A stretch of 64,000 nucleotides of DNA, taken from assembly GCF_029674545.1 (NCBI RefSeq), contig NZ_CP121354.1:5775001-5839000 (forward strand), in the 5' to 3' direction. The translations under genes and the position numbers were made by a program. Below, one piece after another: positions 42,530 through 51,462 of this stretch (position 1 is the first letter of the stretch; every line of letters starts with the position of its first letter). The notes under the pieces were generated by a model. The model searched no databases, was not told the DNA's origin, and saw only the letters and a list, made by a program, of their open reading frames with translations. This DNA is from Mesorhizobium sp. WSM4904. GTDB taxonomy: Bacteria; Pseudomonadota; Alphaproteobacteria; Rhizobiales; Rhizobiaceae.

Positions 42530-43122
42530 CAGAGTGATCGACGGGTTGCGGCGTTGTCTTCGCCCCATCTCGTCAACTTGTCGCCAGGGTCCACGCCCGC
42601 CCAGTTGACGAGTCGAGCGGCCATCTCGACGACCATCGCCTCGATCGAAGCCGGCTTGACATAGAATGGCGGCACCGGCGGCGCGATGATCGCTCCCATC
42701 CGCGTCAACCTCAGCATCGCATCGAGATGCCCTTCATGCAGAGGTGCTTCACGCGGCACAACCACCAGCCGGCGCCGTTCCTTCAGGACGACGTCGGCCG
42801 CCCGGGTAAGAAGGTTGTCGCCCAGGCCGTGCGCCATCGCCGCCAAGGTCCGCATCGAGCATGGAACGACGATCATGCCGTCCGTCCTGAAGGAGCCGCT
42901 GGCAATGGGCGCGGCCAAGTCCTGGTGGGAGTGAGCATGGTTGGCGAGCGATGTAAGCTGAGACAGTCCGTCGGCGCCGATCTCGTAGGCAATGGTCATT
43001 CGCGCGCTCTTTGAGGTGACGAGATGGGTTTCCACCCCACCTCTGACCAGTTGGCGTATGGTCTCGAGAGCCAGCACGGAACCAGATGCGCCGGTAACCC
43101 CTACTATTATGCGTTTGGTCAT
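42529..43122 (-). CDS. ubiX: UbiX flavin prenyltransferase
   Basis: This 197-residue protein has IIVGVTGASGSVLALETIRQLV, the FMN-binding core SKSARMTIAYE, the PCSMRTLAAMAHGL loop and RRLVVVPREAPLHEGHL. It makes prenylated FMN, the cofactor of UbiD. The ATG at 43122 overlaps the ubiD stop (ATGA). The order UbiD then UbiX in one unit is a normal decarboxylase module, likely for ubiquinone precursor decarboxylation here. Confidence 0.95.
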   Translation of the reverse strand: MTKRIIVGVTGASGSVLALETIRQLVRGGVETHLVTSKSARMTIAYEIGADGLSQLTSLANHAHSHQDLAAPIASGSFRTDGMIVVPCSMRTLAAMAHGLGDNLLTRAADVVLKERRRLVVVPREAPLHEGHLDAMLRLTRMGAIIAPPVPPFYVKPASIEAMVVEMAARLVNWAGVDPGDKLTRWGEDNAATRRSL

Positions 43123-44624
43123 TTCTGCGCCGAACCGGTTGGTTGCGGAAAAAGCTCGGCCCAACGCCCCGAAACTCTTTCGACGATCTGCGATGACATC
43201 TTCAGCTCCTTCCCCCATTCGCGAGACGTCTCGGATCCGATCTTGCGCGTCGCGTCGAATCCGATTTTCCCTCCAAGCCCTTCCAGTGGCGACGCGAAGT
43301 CGAGGGAGTCGATAGGGGTCCGATCCAGCTTCATCAGATCGCGCGAGACATCCATGCGCGTGGCCACCGCCCACATCACGTCCGACCACGACCGGATGTC
43401 GATGTCTTCGTCCACCACGACGACCATCTTGGTCATCGAGAACTGCGGCAGCAGCGACCAGAATCCCATCATCACGCGCCGCGCCTGTCCGGCATATTTC
43501 TTGACGATCGATATGACCGCAATTCTGTAGGAGCAGGCTTCCGGCGGCAGCCAGACGTCGAGAATTTCCGGTATCTGCTGTCGCAGCAGCGGCTTGTAGA
43601 CGTCGAGCAGCGCCTCGGCGAGGACGGACGGCTCGTCGGGCGCGCGCCCGGTGAACGTCGTGAGATAATTCGCGCCGTCCTTCACGCGAATGCGCTTCAG
43701 CTTGAAGACGGGAAAATGCTCCACGCCGTTATAGTATCCGGTGTGGTCGCCGAAGGGACCTTCCTGCGCCGTTTCGTTGGGTGAAACGGTGCCCTCGAGC
43801 ACGATCTCGGAACTGGCGGGAACATGGAGCTCTATGCTCTTGCATGGAGACAATCCGACCCGTCGATCGTTGATCATCCCAGACAGCGACAGTTCCGATA
43901 CGCCCTCGGGCGCCGGCATCACCGCCGCTATCAAGGTCGCGGGGTCCGCGCCGATGACGACGGCGACGGGCATCTCGAGCCCCCTCGCCTGCCACATGCG
44001 ATGGTGGGCCGCACCGCCTCGCATGGGCAGCCATCTTATGATCGCCCGGTCCCGGGCGATTACCTGCATCCGGTATATGCCCAGATTGTACTTGCCGGGA
44101 TCGTCGTCGCCCGGCGGCCGGGTGACGACCACCGGCCATGTGATGAGAGGACCGGCGTCCTCCGGCCAGCAGGTCTGGATGGGAAGGATCGCGAAATCCG
44201 GCTCCGCATCCCTCCATATCCTTGACGAAACGATCTTCGGGCGCGCCGCCAACGCGCCGCGCGCAGCGGAGAACATGTGGCGGGCCTGACGCAAGTTCTG
44301 CGGAACTTGGGGGGACCTCATCCATGCCAGCAGGGCGCCGAGAGTCTCGAGTCCGCGAATGTCCGTGCCCAGCCCCCACGCGACGCGCTCCCGCGTCCCA
44401 AAGATGTTTGCCACGACCGGAAAGCGCGAACGACCTCCCTGGTCATCCACCGGCATGGCCATGCGCAGCGCCGGCCCCTGCTCCGCAATCACCCTCTTGT
44501 GTATCTCCGTCAATTCGAACCGGGTCGACACCGGGGCGCGGATTTCTCGCAGTTGGCCCTTCGCGTCCAGGTACGAAAGAAAGGAGCCGAGGTCGGAGAA
44601 TTGGGGAAGAAGGCGATAATGCAT
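43119..44624 (-). CDS. ubiD: UbiD family decarboxylase
   Basis: This protein of about 501 residues has UbiD features: NLGIYRMQVIARDRAIIRWLP, the prFMN/Mn region QEGPFGDHTGYY with the catalytic Glu, and KMVVVVDEDIDIRSWSDVMWAVATR. It probably decarboxylates 3-octaprenyl-4-hydroxybenzoate, although other UbiD enzymes act on aromatic acids. The start is uncertain between ATG 44624 and GTG 44639. It is divergent from a DUF6455 gene, and a near-FNR site lies between them. Confidence 0.88.
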   Translation of the reverse strand: MHYRLLPQFSDLGSFLSYLDAKGQLREIRAPVSTRFELTEIHKRVIAEQGPALRMAMPVDDQGGRSRFPVVANIFGTRERVAWGLGTDIRGLETLGALLAWMRSPQVPQNLRQARHMFSAARGALAARPKIVSSRIWRDAEPDFAILPIQTCWPEDAGPLITWPVVVTRPPGDDDPGKYNLGIYRMQVIARDRAIIRWLPMRGGAAHHRMWQARGLEMPVAVVIGADPATLIAAVMPAPEGVSELSLSGMINDRRVGLSPCKSIELHVPASSEIVLEGTVSPNETAQEGPFGDHTGYYNGVEHFPVFKLKRIRVKDGANYLTTFTGRAPDEPSVLAEALLDVYKPLLRQQIPEILDVWLPPEACSYRIAVISIVKKYAGQARRVMMGFWSLLPQFSMTKMVVVVDEDIDIRSWSDVMWAVATRMDVSRDLMKLDRTPIDSLDFASPLEGLGGKIGFDATRKIGSETSREWGKELKMSSQIVERVSGRWAELFPQPTGSAQK

Positions 44625-44688
44625 GGCGAAATCCGGCACGACCGGTCCGTCGGCTACGCCGTTCTCTCACGGCGGCCGCTCGAAAACA

Positions 44689-44702
44689 TTGCGCTAGGTC
44701 AA
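44689..44702. promoter_or_regulatory. hybrid CRP/FNR-type site TTGCGCTAGGTCAA
   Basis: This site has the 5-4-5 layout with a TTGCG left arm and a GTCAA right arm, a mix of the two operator types in the window. It lies between ubiD (65 bases) and the DUF6455 gene (94 bases). Confidence 0.5.
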
Positions 44703-44795
44703 AGAGCGGGCTGTTTGCGCGCTGTACGTTAAAGCCAACGGTCCGCCCGCCTCAGGGGCAGGCCGGCATCGAGGCAGTGTCGGGGAGACGTTCAG

Positions 44796-45218
44796 ATGGC
44801 CAGCAACCTAATCAACGACACTTTTGAAGCATGCCGGTCCGCGATCGCCGTTTTCAAGGATCGTAGGCGGAGCAGGACCGCGAGAAGGGAGTTCTGGGCG
44901 CTTGGGCCAGAGGAATGCAGGGGCATGCTGAACGACATCGGCATGTCGGCCAACGAATTCGATGACGCCATGCATCTGCCTTATGCAGCACAGGATTTCC
45001 TCACGTTGGCGATGCTTTCGGTCGGGATCGATCCCGACGACTTTCATACGCTGGAGTTCGCGCATGACCACTTCATGTCCCGGACCTGCATCACCTGTCC
45101 GCATCGCCGCATATGTTACGATCATATGCAGGCCTTCGATTTCGAAAGCCACTATCGGGATTTCTGCCCCAACAGGGATAATTTTTCGAAGCTGCTCGGC
45201 AAAAGATGCGATGCCTAG
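44796..45218 (+). CDS. DUF6455-like protein with C-terminal cysteine cluster
   Basis: This 140-residue protein starts at ATG 44796 behind GGGGAGACG. The C-terminal part has CITCPHRRICYDH and a later FCPNRDNF, as in DUF6455 proteins, which carry a conserved CxxC-x4-C and FCPN pattern. The N-terminal half is helical with DDAMHLPYAAQDFLTLAMLSVGIDP. It may bind a metal or an Fe-S centre. It opens the unit ending with ubiT, ubiU and ubiV and is divergent from ubiD, suggesting a link to anaerobic quinone synthesis. Confidence 0.7.
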   Translation: MASNLINDTFEACRSAIAVFKDRRRSRTARREFWALGPEECRGMLNDIGMSANEFDDAMHLPYAAQDFLTLAMLSVGIDPDDFHTLEFAHDHFMSRTCITCPHRRICYDHMQAFDFESHYRDFCPNRDNFSKLLGKRCDA

Positions 45219-45267
45219 CCGGCCGTAAAATCTTCATGATCGAACGCAGACCGGACAGCGCTTGAAA

Positions 45268-45813
45268 ATGCGGCCTCAAAACGCCGAGCCAATGTTGCCA
45301 GGATTTGTTCGCCACCTGTTTCCGACGGTCGCAGGGCTGCCGGCCGGCCCGTTGCTGACATTGTCCTTGCGCTCGCTTGCCAGGCGGCGTCCCGGCCTTT
45401 TCGAGCGCCTGGGCGAATACCGGTCGGCCTGCTTCGGCATCGATCCCGTGGATCTCGCATTCGCATTTCGCGTGGTCCCGGACGGACTGAGATCGAGCGT
45501 CCGCGTCGTGAGCAAGGATGGGGCCGCCGGGTCGGACGTGCTGATCAGGGGACCGCTTTTGACCCTGTTGAGCCTGCTTGACGGCACGCTTGACGGCGAT
45601 GCGATGTTCTTCAGCCGCATCATCTCGATAAGTGGGCGCACGGAAGCGGTGCTCGCCTTGAGGAACACGATAGAGGATGCCGAGCTTCGTCCGTCGGACC
45701 TGCTCGGACTGCACGGCATCCTGGCTCGTTGTGTCGATACGGGTGTCCTCGGCGCCCTGGGCGCCGCACGGCGATTGGCCGACAACAGCCCAAGCGAGGC
45801 GCGGAAAGCATGA
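45268..45813 (+). CDS. ubiT: UbiT, SCP2-domain accessory factor of anaerobic ubiquinone synthesis
   Basis: This 181-residue protein is SCP2/sterol-carrier-like and matches UbiT (YhbT) in its central FGIDPVDLAFAFRVVPDGL, the DVLIRGPLLTLLSLLDGTLDGDAMFF strand-helix block and SISGRTEAVLALRNTIED. It binds lipidic ubiquinone precursors for hydroxylation without oxygen. The ATG at 45268 is used; a TTG at 45262 and an ATG at 45292 are also in frame. Its stop overlaps ubiU by ATGA. Confidence 0.88.
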   Translation: MRPQNAEPMLPGFVRHLFPTVAGLPAGPLLTLSLRSLARRRPGLFERLGEYRSACFGIDPVDLAFAFRVVPDGLRSSVRVVSKDGAAGSDVLIRGPLLTLLSLLDGTLDGDAMFFSRIISISGRTEAVLALRNTIEDAELRPSDLLGLHGILARCVDTGVLGALGAARRLADNSPSEARKA

Positions 45814-46808
45814 CCACGACACGCATGGAACTTGTCTGTCCGGCGGGAACTCCGGCGACGCTGAGGGCAGCCGTCCAGGCGGGAGCGGACGCGGTCTATT
45901 GCGGATTTCGCGATGAAACCAACGCCCGTAATTTCCCCGGGCTCAACTTCTCCCGGGACGAACTCGCCGAGGGCGTGCGCTTCGCCCACGACCACGGCAG
46001 CAAGGTTCTGGTCGCGATCAATACATTCGCGCGCGTCGACGATGTCGATATCTGGAAGAAGGCAGCGGACATGGCGGCGGAAAGCGGCGCGGATGCCATC
46101 ATAGCCGCGGACTTCGCCGTGCTCGACCATGTGGCAAGGAACCACAAGCAAATCCGCCTTCATCTGTCGGTGCAGGCCGCCGCGGCGACGCCGGAAGCGA
46201 TCGGATTCTACGCGGCTCGGTTCGGCATCCGGCGCGTGGTGCTTCCAAGGGTTCTGTCGCTCCAGGAGATCGCCGCGCTGAACCGTGCGATCGACGTGGA
46301 AACCGAAGCCTTCGTTTTCGGCGGCCTTTGCGTGATGATCGAGGGACGCTGCTATCTCTCTTCATACGCGACGGGGAAATCGCCCAATCTCAACGGCGTC
46401 TGCTCGCCACCCGAAATGGTGAGCTACGACGAAGAGCCGAGCGGCACGGCGGCACGGCTGTCGGGCTTCACGATCGACCGGTATGGGCGCGGCCAGCCGG
46501 TGGGATATCCCACCCTGTGCAAGGGCAGATTCAAAGCCGGCGGCAAGACCTCTCATCTGTTTGAGGATCCCGTCAGCCTGAATGCCGGCGGGATGATTTC
46601 GGGCCTGAAGGCCGCCGGGGTGACTGCGTTGAAAATCGAGGGACGCCAGCGCGGCAAGGGCTATGTAAGCGAGGTCGTGCGCGCCTTCAGGAAAGCCGTC
46701 GATGCGGTCGAAAAGGGCGGCGAGGCCGTTGACATCGACCGGCTTCTCGCCGGCCAGTCGGAAGGGGCTCGGCAGACGTCCGGCGCTTACGAGAAGAAAT
46801 GGAGATAG
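45810..46808 (+). CDS. ubiU: UbiU, U32-family Fe-S hydroxylase subunit
   Basis: This 332-residue protein of the U32 peptidase-like family has an N-terminal barrel (ELVCPAGTPATLRAAVQAGADAVYCG) and the four-cysteine set FGGLCVMIEGRCYLSSYATG, NGVCSPP and YPTLCKGRF that binds a 4Fe-4S cluster in UbiU. With UbiV it makes the O2-independent ubiquinone hydroxylase, taking oxygen from prephenate as known in Escherichia coli. It is coupled with ubiT by ATGA. Confidence 0.93.
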   Translation: MTTTRMELVCPAGTPATLRAAVQAGADAVYCGFRDETNARNFPGLNFSRDELAEGVRFAHDHGSKVLVAINTFARVDDVDIWKKAADMAAESGADAIIAADFAVLDHVARNHKQIRLHLSVQAAAATPEAIGFYAARFGIRRVVLPRVLSLQEIAALNRAIDVETEAFVFGGLCVMIEGRCYLSSYATGKSPNLNGVCSPPEMVSYDEEPSGTAARLSGFTIDRYGRGQPVGYPTLCKGRFKAGGKTSHLFEDPVSLNAGGMISGLKAAGVTALKIEGRQRGKGYVSEVVRAFRKAVDAVEKGGEAVDIDRLLAGQSEGARQTSGAYEKKWR

Positions 46809-46811
46809 CCG

Positions 46812-47711
46812 GTGTCCGAAATCGCACTGACGCTTGGACCGGTCTTCTTCCACTGGTCTCCCGACCGTCTCCTCGATTTTTACCGCAGGATAGCGGACGA
46901 GGCCCCGCTCGACCGGGTTCACGTCGGTGAAGTCGTCTGCGGAAAACGCATGCCGTTTTCGGACCCCGTCTGGCCGGCGGTCATCGAAAGGCTGGAACGC
47001 GGCGGCAAACAGGTGGTGCTGTCCACGCTGGCGGCGCCGGCGACCGTTCGGGAACGCAGAAGCGTCGGGGATCTTTGCGGGGACGAGAGGATGGTGGAGA
47101 TCAACGATGTCTCCGGCCTGCCGTCACGTTCCGGCAAATCCTTCGTCGCGGGTCCGTTTGTGAATGTTTACAACGAGGCTTCGGCAAAGTTCCTGATCCA
47201 ACTCGGCGCGCAAACGATCTGCCCGCCCGTGGAATTGTCGTTTGCCGCGATCGGCGCCATGTCCGTGAAGTGTCCGGAGGCTGAGTTCGAGATTTTCGCT
47301 TTCGGTCGGCTGCCGCTCGCCCTCTCCGGACGGTGTTATCATGCGCGGATCCATGGCCTTCACAAGGATTCGTGCCAGTTCACATGCGAAAAGGATCCCG
47401 ACGGTCTCTCGGTCGATACGCTCGACGACCAGCAGTTTCTTGCGGTCAACGGCGTGCAGACCCTTTCCAACCAGGTTCAGGCCTTCTGCCCCGCGCCTGA
47501 CGCACTCGCCGCAAAGGGCGTCAGACGCCTCCGTTTGTCCCCCCAGACATGCGACATGGTCGAGGTGGCGAGGATCTACAGACGACTTGCCGACGCCAAA
47601 GAGGAACCCGAAGATGCCCGCTTCGCCCTGTCGTGCCTCGATCTGCCCGGCACGCTGGTCGACGGCTACGTCCACGCCAAGCCCGGATGGCAGGTAACCG
47701 CCCCGGTCTGA
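46812..47711 (+). CDS. ubiV: UbiV, U32-family Fe-S hydroxylase subunit
   Basis: This 299-residue protein starts at GTG 46812, three bases after ubiU. It has the UbiV features LGPVFFHWSPDRLLDFYRRIA, Cys43 in EVVCGKR, and the pattern C-x12-C-x3-C in GRCYHARIHGLHKDSCQFTC. This is the same spacing as the cluster cysteines 180, 193 and 197 of Escherichia coli UbiV. It is the partner of UbiU. Confidence 0.93.
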   Translation: MSEIALTLGPVFFHWSPDRLLDFYRRIADEAPLDRVHVGEVVCGKRMPFSDPVWPAVIERLERGGKQVVLSTLAAPATVRERRSVGDLCGDERMVEINDVSGLPSRSGKSFVAGPFVNVYNEASAKFLIQLGAQTICPPVELSFAAIGAMSVKCPEAEFEIFAFGRLPLALSGRCYHARIHGLHKDSCQFTCEKDPDGLSVDTLDDQQFLAVNGVQTLSNQVQAFCPAPDALAAKGVRRLRLSPQTCDMVEVARIYRRLADAKEEPEDARFALSCLDLPGTLVDGYVHAKPGWQVTAPV

Positions 47712-47716
47712 CGGAA

Positions 47717-48214
47717 ATGACCCAGATTGCAATCGTGACCATTTCCGATCGCGCGAGCCGCGGCGAGTATGAGGATCTTGGCGGACCGGCGATCGAGCGC
47801 TGGCTCAGTAGTGTCCTGGCGGAGCCGTGTGGTTTTGTCCGTCGCATCGTTCCCGACGGCCTGGAGAGCGTCCGTGACGTGCTCATCGAGCTTTGCGACC
47901 AGGCGGGCGCCGACCTGATCCTTACGACGGGCGGAACCGGCCCCTCCCCGAGGGACCTCACTCCGGAAGCCATGCGGCAGGTCATCACCAAGGAGTTGCC
48001 CGGTTTCGGCGAACTCATGCGGCAAGCGAGCTTGCAGCAGGTGCGAACGGCCATCCTCTCCCGTCAGACTGCCGGGGTGCGCGGCCGATCGCTGATCATA
48101 AACCTGCCCGGAAAACCGTCTTCCATCGACGTGTGCCTCAGCGCTGTCTTCCCCGCCGTGCCTTACTGCCTCGAGCTCATCGGCGCGGGCTCGATCGTGG
48201 TCAATTCCTCTTAA
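47717..48214 (+). CDS. mog: molybdopterin adenylyltransferase (MoaB/Mog family)
   Basis: This 165-residue protein has IAIVTISDRASRGEYEDLGGPAI, the MPT-binding TTGGTGPSPRDLTPEA motif, and GRSLIINLPGKPSSIDVCL. It activates molybdopterin by adenylylation for molybdenum insertion. It starts five bases after ubiV, so it is in the same operon, and it would supply cofactor for NarG and the molybdenum hydroxylase encoded next. A palindromic repeat starts at its stop codon. Confidence 0.9.
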   Translation: MTQIAIVTISDRASRGEYEDLGGPAIERWLSSVLAEPCGFVRRIVPDGLESVRDVLIELCDQAGADLILTTGGTGPSPRDLTPEAMRQVITKELPGFGELMRQASLQQVRTAILSRQTAGVRGRSLIINLPGKPSSIDVCLSAVFPAVPYCLELIGAGSIVVNSS

Positions 48215-48254
48215 AGCGCGTCGCGCTGAAACGGATTCAGGCGACGCGCTTTAA
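48211..48254. repeat. 44-bp palindrome with TTAAAGCGCGTCGC arms
   Basis: The arms 48211-48224 and 48241-48254 are perfect 14-bp inverted repeats around a 16-base loop that has its own CTGAA/TTCAG pairing. It resembles common rhizobial intergenic palindromes and also could act as a terminator for the ubiTUV-mog operon. Confidence 0.85.
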
Positions 48255-48264
48255 GCCTTGTTTG

Positions 48265-48313
48265 ATGCATGTCGTTGTCCCAGAACCGCTGCACACTTCT
48301 GGGCGACATGCAT
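48265..48313. repeat. 49-bp palindrome with ATGCATGTCG arms
   Basis: The arms 48265-48274 and 48304-48313 are perfect, and an inner pair CCCAGAA/TTCTGGG is at 48279-48285 and 48297-48303. The centre ACCGCTGCACAC is shared with the repeats at 51983 and 59607. Confidence 0.85.
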
Positions 48314-48349
48314 GATCCGCCGAGCAAGCCGGCGCAGTCGCTTGCTTTC

Positions 48350-50596
48350 TCAGTCTATCGCCGCAAGGACGCGCTCGGGCGAAAGCGGCAGTTCCGTGAG
48401 CTCAGTGCCCAAAGCGCTGTTGACGGCGTTGACCACCGCCGCCGCCACCGGAATCGTCGCAATCTCCCCAACGGCCTTGGCGCCGAATGGGCCGGTGGGC
48501 TCACCCTCTTCGACGAGCAGCACGCGTATCGGCGGCATCTCGGGCGCATTGGCCAGCGTGTAGCGGCTGAAACTGTCACCGCGCATCCGGCCCGTGGCGC
48601 GATCGATTGCAACGTCCTCATACAGCGCGTAGCCGATGCCGATCTGGATCCCCCCGTGGATCTGGCCCTCCACCAGCATCGGGTTGATCGCCCGCCCGAC
48701 GTCATGAACGGCGAGATAGTCGGTCACCTTCACGCGACCGGTGAGCCTGTCGACCTCGACCTCCGCGAAATGCGCCGCATACGAGCCTGGATTGGCCTGG
48801 GCGCGATAGGTTTCGGTCGCCGCCGGCAGTCCGATCCCGCGGCTGACCAAGCGGGCAGCGAGGTCCGCGAGCGCGATGCCGGCGTCATCCCGACAAAGTA
48901 CCGTGCAGGCTTCCAGGCGCAAATCATCGGCCGGCATGTTCAGTTCCAAACCGGCGGCTGCGCGGATCGACTTTGCAAGGCCGACGCCGGCGCGACGGAT
49001 GGCTTCCCCGCAGATATAGGTCATGCGGCTGGCCCGTGTGCCGAGGTCGTAGGGACAGGTGTCGGTATCGGCGGGAGCGATGACGATGTCGCGCGTCCTT
49101 AACCCCAGCGTCTCGGCCGCGATCTGCGCCAGCGTGGTGTCGGCCCCGCAACCGAGATCGTGCAGCGCGCAGACGAGCTCGGCCCGCCCGTCCGGCAACA
49201 GCCTCAACGAGGCCGTGGTTTCTTCATGGAACCCGGGATAGCAGCCATTGATGTGAGTAGCCGAGGCGACCCCGACTCCCCGGCGCCACCGCCCCCGCTC
49301 AACGCCCTTCTGGCGGCGCCCGGCCCAGCCGAACGCCTCGGCGCCACGCGCCAAACACTCTCTTGCGCGGGCGTTGCCAAGGTCGAGCCCCTGCCAAGGT
49401 TCAATCGCGCCAGGGCCGACGAGGTTTCTCTGGCGCAAGGCCACCGGATCCATTCCCATCCGGCGGGCTGCTATATCCAGCGAGATTTCCGCTATCGTGT
49501 GAATTTGCGGCGAGCCATAGCCGCGGAAAGCGCCTGCCGGCACGGTGTTCGTATAGACGGCGCGGCCGCTATAACGCTCCGCCGGAACGTCATAGAGCCG
49601 CACCAGCCGCTGAAGCATCGAACCGGGCAGATAGTTGCCGCCGGTGCAGTAGGCGCCAATGTCGACGAGCGTCTCGGTTTCGCGCGCCAGCATGCGGCCG
49701 TCGGACCTGAATGCGATCCGCATCCGCCCCGTGACGCTGGAACGCGTACGGGTTGCGGTGAATGTCTCATTCCGGTCGTAGCGAATGATGACCGGCCGGC
49801 CGAGCTTCAGGGCGAAGAAAGCGCACAGAGGGTCGAGGATCGGCTCCGCCTTTCCTCCGAACGAGCCGCCTATCGGGGTTTTTTGCACCCTTATCTTCTC
49901 GGAAGGCAGGCCGAGCGCCTGGCCGACGACCGCCTGAACGGCAAAGACGCTCTGGCACGGCGACAGGATCAGGATGCGACCGTCCGGCTCGGGCCTGGCG
50001 ATACAGGCATGGGTCTCCACCGCACAATGATGACTGCGCGGGGTCGTGACGCGGGTTTCGACGATCAGATCCGCGGCGGCGAAGCCAGCCTCCGGATCGC
50101 CGTGCACGAAAGTCTCACCGGCTACGGGATTCAAGAACGTCGGGGTATCGTCCTCGCGCAACGGCAGTCCGGCGTGACCGAGCGCGACTTCGGGATCGAA
50201 GATGGCAGGAAGGTCCACATAGTCGACCTCGATCAGCCGCGCGGCATGGCGCGCGGTTTCTTCCGTATCCGCAACGACCGCCGCCACTCGATCGCCCACG
50301 TGGCGAACGATTTGCGGAAACATCTGCTCGTCCGCCAGCGCCTTCTGCCCGGAAAACCATATCGAGCTGTTATAGAAATGAGCCGGCGTGTTGCCATGCC
50401 AAAACACCTCATGCACCCCTTCGACCGCCAGCGCGGCCGTGGTGTCGACGCGAGAGACTCGAGCATGGGCACGCGTGCTCAGCACGAGCGCGCCGTGCAG
50501 CAGGTTTTCGATATCGAGGTCGGCGGTGAAGCGCAAAGCGCCCGTGACTTTCGCGACGCCGTCAACCAGCGGCACGCGGCGGGATAGCTGGTTCAT
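48350..50596 (-). CDS. xanthine dehydrogenase-family molybdopterin-binding subunit
   Basis: This 748-residue catalytic subunit of a molybdenum hydroxylase starts at ATG 50596. It has the small N-terminal domain (PLVDGVAKVTGALRFTADL), the Mo-pterin motif QKTPIGGSFGGKAEP, AVPAGAFRGYG-type PAGAFRGYGSPQ, and the C-terminal GEIATIPVAAAVVNAV with the active-site Glu in AKAVGEIA. The substrate is unknown. It overlaps the FAD subunit gene by ATGA. Members hydroxylate N-heterocycles, aldehydes or aromatic thioesters. Confidence 0.9.
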   Translation of the reverse strand: MNQLSRRVPLVDGVAKVTGALRFTADLDIENLLHGALVLSTRAHARVSRVDTTAALAVEGVHEVFWHGNTPAHFYNSSIWFSGQKALADEQMFPQIVRHVGDRVAAVVADTEETARHAARLIEVDYVDLPAIFDPEVALGHAGLPLREDDTPTFLNPVAGETFVHGDPEAGFAAADLIVETRVTTPRSHHCAVETHACIARPEPDGRILILSPCQSVFAVQAVVGQALGLPSEKIRVQKTPIGGSFGGKAEPILDPLCAFFALKLGRPVIIRYDRNETFTATRTRSSVTGRMRIAFRSDGRMLARETETLVDIGAYCTGGNYLPGSMLQRLVRLYDVPAERYSGRAVYTNTVPAGAFRGYGSPQIHTIAEISLDIAARRMGMDPVALRQRNLVGPGAIEPWQGLDLGNARARECLARGAEAFGWAGRRQKGVERGRWRRGVGVASATHINGCYPGFHEETTASLRLLPDGRAELVCALHDLGCGADTTLAQIAAETLGLRTRDIVIAPADTDTCPYDLGTRASRMTYICGEAIRRAGVGLAKSIRAAAGLELNMPADDLRLEACTVLCRDDAGIALADLAARLVSRGIGLPAATETYRAQANPGSYAAHFAEVEVDRLTGRVKVTDYLAVHDVGRAINPMLVEGQIHGGIQIGIGYALYEDVAIDRATGRMRGDSFSRYTLANAPEMPPIRVLLVEEGEPTGPFGAKAVGEIATIPVAAAVVNAVNSALGTELTELPLSPERVLAAID

Positions 50597-51462
50597 TCGG
50601 CTGCGTCCTCGAAAAGCTGCCCGCGCGGGTTCAGCCCCAGCGCTTGCGCGACCAGGTCGAGCCCCAGCCCCGCGATCGCGCGACGCTTGTAGGCTTGCGA
50701 ATTGCGACCCGGGATCGCCGCATCGACCTCGCCGGCCAAAGCCGAAAGAAACGCGCGCAGCGCGGCATGTTCCAGTTTGCTGCCGGCGAGTGCCGCTTCG
50801 GCGAGAGGTAGGCGCAGCGGTCGAGGACCCAGCGCTCCGGCGGCGATTCGCACATCGCCAAAACGACCATCCTGAAACTCGGCCAGCAGCGCGATGTTGA
50901 GACGCGAGATGCTCAAGGCCCGCCGGGGTCCGAGTTTGACAAAAGCACTGCATGGAAGGAGGCCGTCGCCCGGCAGTATCACTTCCGCGATCAGGTATCC
51001 GCGGTCAGGTGCATAATCGCAAATTGCGAGCTCGCGCGACGCGCCATCACGGCCGATGCATCCCAGGCGGGCTTTTGCTGCGACCAGCACGGGCACAAGA
51101 TCGGCGGCCGGGGCGGCATTTGCGATGTTGCCGCCGATGGTGGCCCGGTTGCGGATCTGAACGGACCCGCATTGCGCGGCGGCCTCGGCAAGGGCAGGCA
51201 GCCGCATTGCGAGCCCACGATGGGCGGCAATCGCGGCGACAGTCGTGGCGCCTCCGATGCGGATACCGCCGTCGTCGGCGGAGATGAAGGCCATGCCTGC
51301 CATGCGTGAGAGATCAATGAGCAGGCCGCCGGTTGGCATCGTACGGCCCGCGATCAACATGTCCGTCCCGCCGCCGATGAAATTTACCGGTCCCGCCGCC
51401 GCGGACAACAACGTCCGCAACTCCATCGTGTCGATCGGCGTGGCCACTGACAGCTCGCCCAT
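50593..51462 (-). CDS. molybdenum hydroxylase FAD-binding subunit
   Basis: This 289-residue subunit has the CO dehydrogenase flavoprotein-like motifs NFIGGGTDMLIAG and ATIGGNIANAAPAADLVPVLVA (the second FAD site). It passes electrons between the 2Fe-2S subunit and an acceptor. The ATG at 51462 overlaps the upstream stop (TGATG), and the gene overlaps the next start. Length is typical. Confidence 0.92.
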   Translation of the reverse strand: MGELSVATPIDTMELRTLLSAAAGPVNFIGGGTDMLIAGRTMPTGGLLIDLSRMAGMAFISADDGGIRIGGATTVAAIAAHRGLAMRLPALAEAAAQCGSVQIRNRATIGGNIANAAPAADLVPVLVAAKARLGCIGRDGASRELAICDYAPDRGYLIAEVILPGDGLLPCSAFVKLGPRRALSISRLNIALLAEFQDGRFGDVRIAAGALGPRPLRLPLAEAALAGSKLEHAALRAFLSALAGEVDAAIPGRNSQAYKRRAIAGLGLDLVAQALGLNPRGQLFEDAAE

